Shown: positions 14,339 to 17,620 of the stretch, in pieces
Numbering within the stretch: the stretch's first letter is position 1
How the letters are laid out: each line of letters starts with the position of its first letter
NCBI GenBank assembly: GCA_934569425.1
Contig: CAKTKM010000017.1
Span: forward strand, 1-17,620
Reading direction: 5' to 3'
DNA length: 17,620 bases
DNA from: an uncultured Oscillospiraceae bacterium
GTDB taxonomy: Bacteria > Bacillota > Clostridia > Oscillospirales > Oscillospiraceae
Made by a program: the position numbers and the translations under genes
Notes under the pieces: model-generated
Told to the model about the DNA's origin: nothing
Databases searched by the model: none
What the model saw: the letters and a program-made list of their open reading frames with translations, nothing else

Positions 14339-15651
14339 TTTGCCAGCACCTCCTTCACGATGGCTGCGGTCTTGTCCATGGCCTCCCTGGTGACCTTTTC
14401 GGTGGCGCACCACAGAATACCGCCCTCTACGGGCAATCCGCCCAGAATACCGGCCCTGGACAGGGCGGCCAGCACCTCGTCCGTCTTGGGCATGTCGGTC
14501 ACGAATTCGTGGAAGAAATCGCCGTCATAGCGCAGCGTTACGCCCTCCACGGCACACAGTGCCTTGGCCAGATAATGTGCCTTGGACATAGACTGCTCCG
14601 CGGCCTGCGCCATGCCGTCAGGACCCATGGCGGACATATAGAGTCCCGCCGTCAGGGCGCACAGCGCCTCGTTGGAGCAGATGTTGCTGCTGGCCTTTTC
14701 CCGGCGGATGTGTTGTTCGCGAGCCTGAAGGCTCAGCACATAGGCGCGGCGGCCCTCCGCGTCCGTGGTCTCGCCCACGATGCGGCCCGGCAGCTTGCGC
14801 ATATGCTTCTCGGTGGTGGCCATGTAGCCCAGATACGGGCCGCCTGCCCCCAGGGGCAGGCCGAGGGGCTGTCCCTCGCCCACGGCAATGTCCGCGCCGC
14901 AGTCCCGGGGTGTTTTCGTAATGGCCAGCGCAATGGGATTGCAGCCCATCACATACAGGGCGCCCGCGTCATGAACGGCTGCGCCCAGCGCTTCCGCGTC
15001 CTCGAAAAGACCGTGGAAATTGGGCTGCTGCACATAGAAGGACGCAACGTCCGGCGTCAGCATTTCCCGCAGGGCGTCCGGATCCGTCCGGCCGTTCTTT
15101 TCCGGAACGATACGCAGCTCGTCGCCGGTGCCGTAGCAATAGGTGCGGATGGTGTTGATGGTGTCGGGATGAGCGGCGGCGGACACCAGAGTTACCCGCC
15201 GTTTACGGTCGCGGCACATGGCCGCGGCCTCTGCCGCGGCGGTGGCGCCATCGTACACGGAGGCATTGGATACGTCCATCCCGGTCAGCATACAGATCAT
15301 GGTCTGATATTCAAAGATGGACTGCAGCAGACCCTGACTCATCTCCGCCTGATAGGGGGTATAAGCCGTCAGGAATTCCTCCTTGGCGGGGATATACTTC
15401 ACAATGCTGGGGATGTAATGGTCATAAGCGCCCGCGCCCCGCAGGATCACATCGTATACGCGGTTTTTGTCCGCCATGGCGCGGACGGCGCGGCTCACCT
15501 CCAACTCACTCATGCCGGAGGGAATGTCCAGCGGACGATCCAGATACATCTCCGCCGGCACATCGCCGTACAGCTCACGGAAGGAGGAAAGGCCGATGGC
15601 CTTCAGCATCTCCTGCCGCTGCGCCGGCGTAGAGGGAATGTAGCTGCCCAT
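14335..15651 (-). CDS. gcvPA: Glycine dehydrogenase (decarboxylating) subunit 1, P-protein alpha
   Basis: Partner of GcvPB in the alpha2beta2 glycine decarboxylase; it corresponds to the N-terminal half of the single-chain P-protein of other bacteria and has no PLP lysine of its own. The 438 residues begin YIPSTPAQRQEML and contain the family blocks GAGAYDHYIPSIV (72-84), FLTAYTPYQAEMSQG (93-107) and MDVSNASVYDGATA (125-138). AGGAGG precedes the ATG by seven bases, inside the gcvH end; the gcvH stop is 2 bp upstream. It overlaps gcvPB by 4 bp. Confidence 0.95.
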   Translation of the reverse strand: MGSYIPSTPAQRQEMLKAIGLSSFRELYGDVPAEMYLDRPLDIPSGMSELEVSRAVRAMADKNRVYDVILRGAGAYDHYIPSIVKYIPAKEEFLTAYTPYQAEMSQGLLQSIFEYQTMICMLTGMDVSNASVYDGATAAAEAAAMCRDRKRRVTLVSAAAHPDTINTIRTYCYGTGDELRIVPEKNGRTDPDALREMLTPDVASFYVQQPNFHGLFEDAEALGAAVHDAGALYVMGCNPIALAITKTPRDCGADIAVGEGQPLGLPLGAGGPYLGYMATTEKHMRKLPGRIVGETTDAEGRRAYVLSLQAREQHIRREKASSNICSNEALCALTAGLYMSAMGPDGMAQAAEQSMSKAHYLAKALCAVEGVTLRYDGDFFHEFVTDMPKTDEVLAALSRAGILGGLPVEGGILWCATEKVTREAMDKTAAIVKEVLAK

Positions 15652-15653
15652 TG

Positions 15654-16031
15654 TCAGCCCTCCTGCGCGCAGAGAGCCTCATAAGCGGCGGCGTCCAGCA
15701 GCTCGCTGGTATCGCTCACGTTCTCCACCTTGATGAGCCATGCGCCGTAGGGATCCTTGTTCAGCTTTTCCGGCTCGTCCAGCAGCTCCTCATTCACGGC
15801 GCACACCGTGCCGGAGACAGGGGAGACCAGATCGGAGACGGCCTTTACGGACTCCACATCGCCGAAAGCCTCGCCGGCGGTGACCTCGTCACCCTCGCCG
15901 GGCAGGTTCACGAACACCACATCGCCCAGCGCGTCCTGCGCGAAGTCGGAAATGCCGACCACCACAACACCGTTCTCTTCCTTCATCCACTCGTGATCCT
16001 TGGAATACTTCATTTCAGCGGGAAACAACAT
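15654..16031 (-). CDS. gcvH: Glycine cleavage system H protein
   Basis: Lipoyl carrier that shuttles the aminomethyl group between P, T and L proteins. The 125 residues show KYSKDHEWM (8-16), [16 protein letters not shown] (22-37) and the lipoylation site [11 protein letters not shown], with Lys63 as the modified residue. The ATG at 16031 follows GGAGG at nine bases; a second in-frame ATG (residue 7) matches the start of many relatives but has no ribosome binding site. The downstream gcvPA starts 2 bp after its stop. No lipoate ligase or synthase gene is in the window, so the lipoyl group must be attached by an enzyme encoded elsewhere. Confidence 0.95.
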   Translation of the reverse strand: MLFPAEMKYSKDHEWMKEENGVVVVGISDFAQDALGDVVFVNLPGEGDEVTAGEAFGDVESVKAVSDLVSPVSGTVCAVNEELLDEPEKLNKDPYGAWLIKVENVSDTSELLDAAAYEALCAQEG

Positions 16032-16226
16032 GATACTTTACCTCCAAATTTTATTTTTGTTTTCGATCTATGCCTCGCAGCGTTCGCGTTCGCAGACGCG
16101 AATAGAATTCATCATTTTTCGCCGCGGCGTGTACGCGGCAAAAATACCTCCCAGCCCACCAATGCCAAAGGCGCACAGCGGGCTGCAAACCCTTTGGCAG
16201 CAAAATCACAAGATTTTGCGCCGGGA
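16032..16226 (-). repeat. Hairpin-rich 195-bp spacer between SHMT-like gene and gcvH, possible dispersed repeat
   Basis: No credible gene is present. Four inverted repeats follow one another: GCAAAATC/GATTTTGC (16200-16207 and 16212-16219, 4-nt loop); TGCCAAAGG/CCTTTGGCA (16163-16171 and 16191-16199, 19-nt inner part); TTTTT-c-GCCGCG/CGCGGC-AAAAA (16115-16144, one bulge); and TTCGCG/CGCGAA (16083-16088 and 16097-16102). The third has A rather than T after the stem on either strand, so it is not a standard terminator. The part nearest gcvH (16032-16070) is AT-rich and carries its ribosome binding site. No glycine riboswitch core was recognised. A repetitive intergenic element is my best guess, at modest confidence. 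Confidence 0.4.
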
Positions 16227-17620
16227 TTAAAGGCCGGTCTTCTCCGCCAGCTTCTCCAGCGCGGCCTCGAACTGGGCAGCGTTGAAGCAGTAGCCCATCT
16301 CAAGGTGCCGGGCGCGGAGCTTTGCCACGTCCTCGCCGATGTCGCGGCGGCGCAGGATGCAGTCCGCCATCAGGGAAGCCAGCTGGGCGAATTCTTTCTC
16401 GCCGAAGCCGAAGCGGGTCATTTCGCTGACGCCCATGCGCAGCGCACCGGAGGCGGTGAAGCCCTCCTCATCGGGGGTGGCCTGATAGTTGACGATGACG
16501 TTGTTCCGCTCCAGACGGTTGGCGATCTCGGCGCCCTCGCCGTAGCCCACGGAGACGATGACCTGATGGGTCTCGGTGTAGTCGATGGCGGGATCGCCCA
16601 TCACGTCCAGTCCCTCGGCCTTCAGGCTGCGGGCAAAGGACTTGGCATTCTGCACAACGGCCTTCTGATAGGCATCCTTAAACTGATTCATCTCATAGGC
16701 GGCCATCAGCATACCAAGCTGGGTGCCGAGGTGGTGGTTGGACACGCTGCCGGGGAAGGTGCGGGTCTCGATGGTCTTCCACAGGCCGTACTTCAGATCC
16801 TCTTCCCTGTAGTTGACGCCGATGACGCCGCGCTGGGGGCCGAAGAAGGTCTTATGGGTGGAGCCGGTGACGATCTCGGCGCCCTCGGCAAAGGGATTCT
16901 GGAAATGGTCGCCGATCAGACCCAGCACATGCGCCATGTCATACATGAGTGTGGTGGGGATCTTTTCCTGATCCACAAACTGCCGGATGGCGGCCACAGG
17001 CTCCTTGTGCAGCACCATGCTCTTGCCGAAGATGATCAGCTCCGGACGGTACCGCGCGATCAGCTTCTTGGTCTCTTCCACGTCCATCTTGTAGGGATTG
17101 TCGGCACAGACAGGGAAGTTCACGATGGCGGGCTTCTCCGTGACGGGGTCGATGGCGATGTAGTCGTGCAGGGCGCCCATAGGCTGTGCCGACAGGTGGC
17201 CGCCCTTGATGATGTGGTTGTTCATCACATAGCCCAGCCGCTTGGCCTCTACCTTCCGGTCGAAGCGGTTTTTCCAGTCCATGAGAGCGGAGAACACCGC
17301 CATGTTGGACATCTGGCCGCTGAGCGTGCGGGTCTCCACCTCGGTGCAGCCGAAGTAGGCGCGCATTTCCTCCACCAGCAGCTGCTCCACCTTGTCGATG
17401 AATTCCGTACCCTGATAATAGAAGATGTCCTTGTCATAGAAGGCCAGCACCTTTTTATGCTCGGCATAGCGGCAGCAGGGATCGCTGCCGGACAGAATGC
17501 GGACGGCGCGGCTGGGCGTGTTTTCCGAGGGGATCAGGTTCACGCACTGCTCCTGCCGCCACTGGTGATTCTCCAGCGCCTTCGTCAGCAGCTCCAATGC
17601 CTTGGGGGCGCGGTCGCCGC
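16227..17620 (-). CDS. Serine hydroxymethyltransferase-like PLP enzyme, divergent (5' end beyond window)
   Basis: Fold-type I PLP enzyme related to SHMT, which interconverts serine and glycine with tetrahydrofolate. The frame is open to the right edge; the TTG at 17597 is the first possible start in the window but has no ribosome binding site, so the N-terminus probably lies outside. Counting from that TTG gives 456 residues, longer than typical bacterial GlyA (about 415). Recognisable SHMT elements are NLIPSEN (20-26), YAE (44-46), YYQGTEFID (60-68), KGGHLSA (131-137), DMAHVLGL (220-227), the PLP lysine in GSTHKTFFGP (Lys249) and SGALRMG, with the carboxylate-binding Arg387. The usual YAEGYPGxRYYGGCE loop is altered, with about five extra residues. 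Its place beside the glycine cleavage genes supports serine-glycine work. Threonine or methylserine aldol chemistry is a possible alternative, so I give no gene symbol. Confidence 0.82.
   Translation of the reverse strand, partial: GDRAPKALELLTKALENHQWRQEQCVNLIPSENTPSRAVRILSGSDPCCRYAEHKKVLAFYDKDIFYYQGTEFIDKVEQLLVEEMRAYFGCTEVETRTLSGQMSNMAVFSALMDWKNRFDRKVEAKRLGYVMNNHIIKGGHLSAQPMGALHDYIAIDPVTEKPAIVNFPVCADNPYKMDVEETKKLIARYRPELIIFGKSMVLHKEPVAAIRQFVDQEKIPTTLMYDMAHVLGLIGDHFQNPFAEGAEIVTGSTHKTFFGPQRGVIGVNYREEDLKYGLWKTIETRTFPGSVSNHHLGTQLGMLMAAYEMNQFKDAYQKAVVQNAKSFARSLKAEGLDVMGDPAIDYTETHQVIVSVGYGEGAEIANRLERNNVIVNYQATPDEEGFTASGALRMGVSEMTRFGFGEKEFAQLASLMADCILRRRDIGEDVAKLRARHLEMGYCFNAAQFEAALEKLAEKTGL

Noticed and set aside
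14339..14413. N-terminal extension of gcvPB
   Set aside because: It lies wholly inside gcvPA. The ATG at 14338 has GGAGGTG upstream and a standard ATGA overlap.
11537..14530. A 997-codon open frame on the plus strand, opposite lpdA and gcvPB
   Set aside because: It is the antisense of two complete, well-recognised genes in GC-rich DNA, where codon bias leaves the opposite frame free of stops. Its product is low in complexity, rich in His, Gly and Gln, matches no family I know, and has no matching promoter or ribosome binding site.
16032..16226. Glycine riboswitch ahead of gcvH
   Set aside because: Glycine riboswitches often precede gcv operons, but I could not find the conserved aptamer segments or a tandem arrangement. 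One may lie beyond the right edge.

Overview
The window looks like core chromosome of a GC-rich, low-GC-phylum-type Firmicute, most probably a clostridium of the Oscillospiraceae kind. The grounds are the DnaD/DnaI primosome proteins, the mreC-mreD-PBP2 block, the two-subunit glycine decarboxylase (GcvPA/GcvPB), strong AGGAGG-type ribosome binding sites, and a soj (parA) gene beside parS sites. The last point suggests the chromosome origin lies beyond the left edge. The taxonomic call is inference from gene content. There are no rRNA, tRNA, CRISPR, phage or insertion-sequence features.

Layout, left to right. (1) 1-368, minus: the N-terminal part of Soj/ParA, with its own promoter and two parS-like sites at 485-540. 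The second parS is the core of a 38-bp palindrome that starts 3 bp after the stop of the next gene. (2) 555-9329, minus: one long run of closely packed genes, read right to left as zapA, a U32-family iron-sulfur protein, dut, maf, mreC, mreD, PBP2 and a cytoplasmic GH13 glucan hydrolase. It combines Z-ring assembly, nucleotide-pool cleaning and side-wall peptidoglycan synthesis. An extended -10 promoter lies upstream of zapA, and gaps are short or negative as far as PBP2. (3) 9330-9526: a divergent promoter region between zapA (minus) and dnaD (plus). (4) 9527-11494, plus: dnaD and dnaI, the primosome/helicase-loading pair. (5) 11493-11545: a 53-nt two-way terminator that fills the entire space between two convergent stop codons. 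(6) 11546-17620, minus: the glycine cleavage cluster, read right to left as an SHMT-like PLP enzyme (cut by the window edge), a 195-bp hairpin-rich spacer, gcvH, gcvPA, gcvPB and lpdA. No gcvT is present in the window.

Functionally, the right part takes glycine apart: P-protein decarboxylates it, H-protein carries the aminomethyl group and L-protein reoxidises the lipoyl arm. The SHMT-like enzyme would connect this to serine and one-carbon units. The middle and left parts serve replication start, chromosome partition, division and cell-wall elongation.

Almost every gene belongs to a well-known family, and I found no convincing new multi-gene system. The points most worth a second look are the parS palindrome that may double as a transcription terminator, the perfectly abutting two-way terminator, the absence of gcvT together with a divergent SHMT homologue, and the hairpin-rich spacer at 16032-16226, which may be a dispersed repeat.
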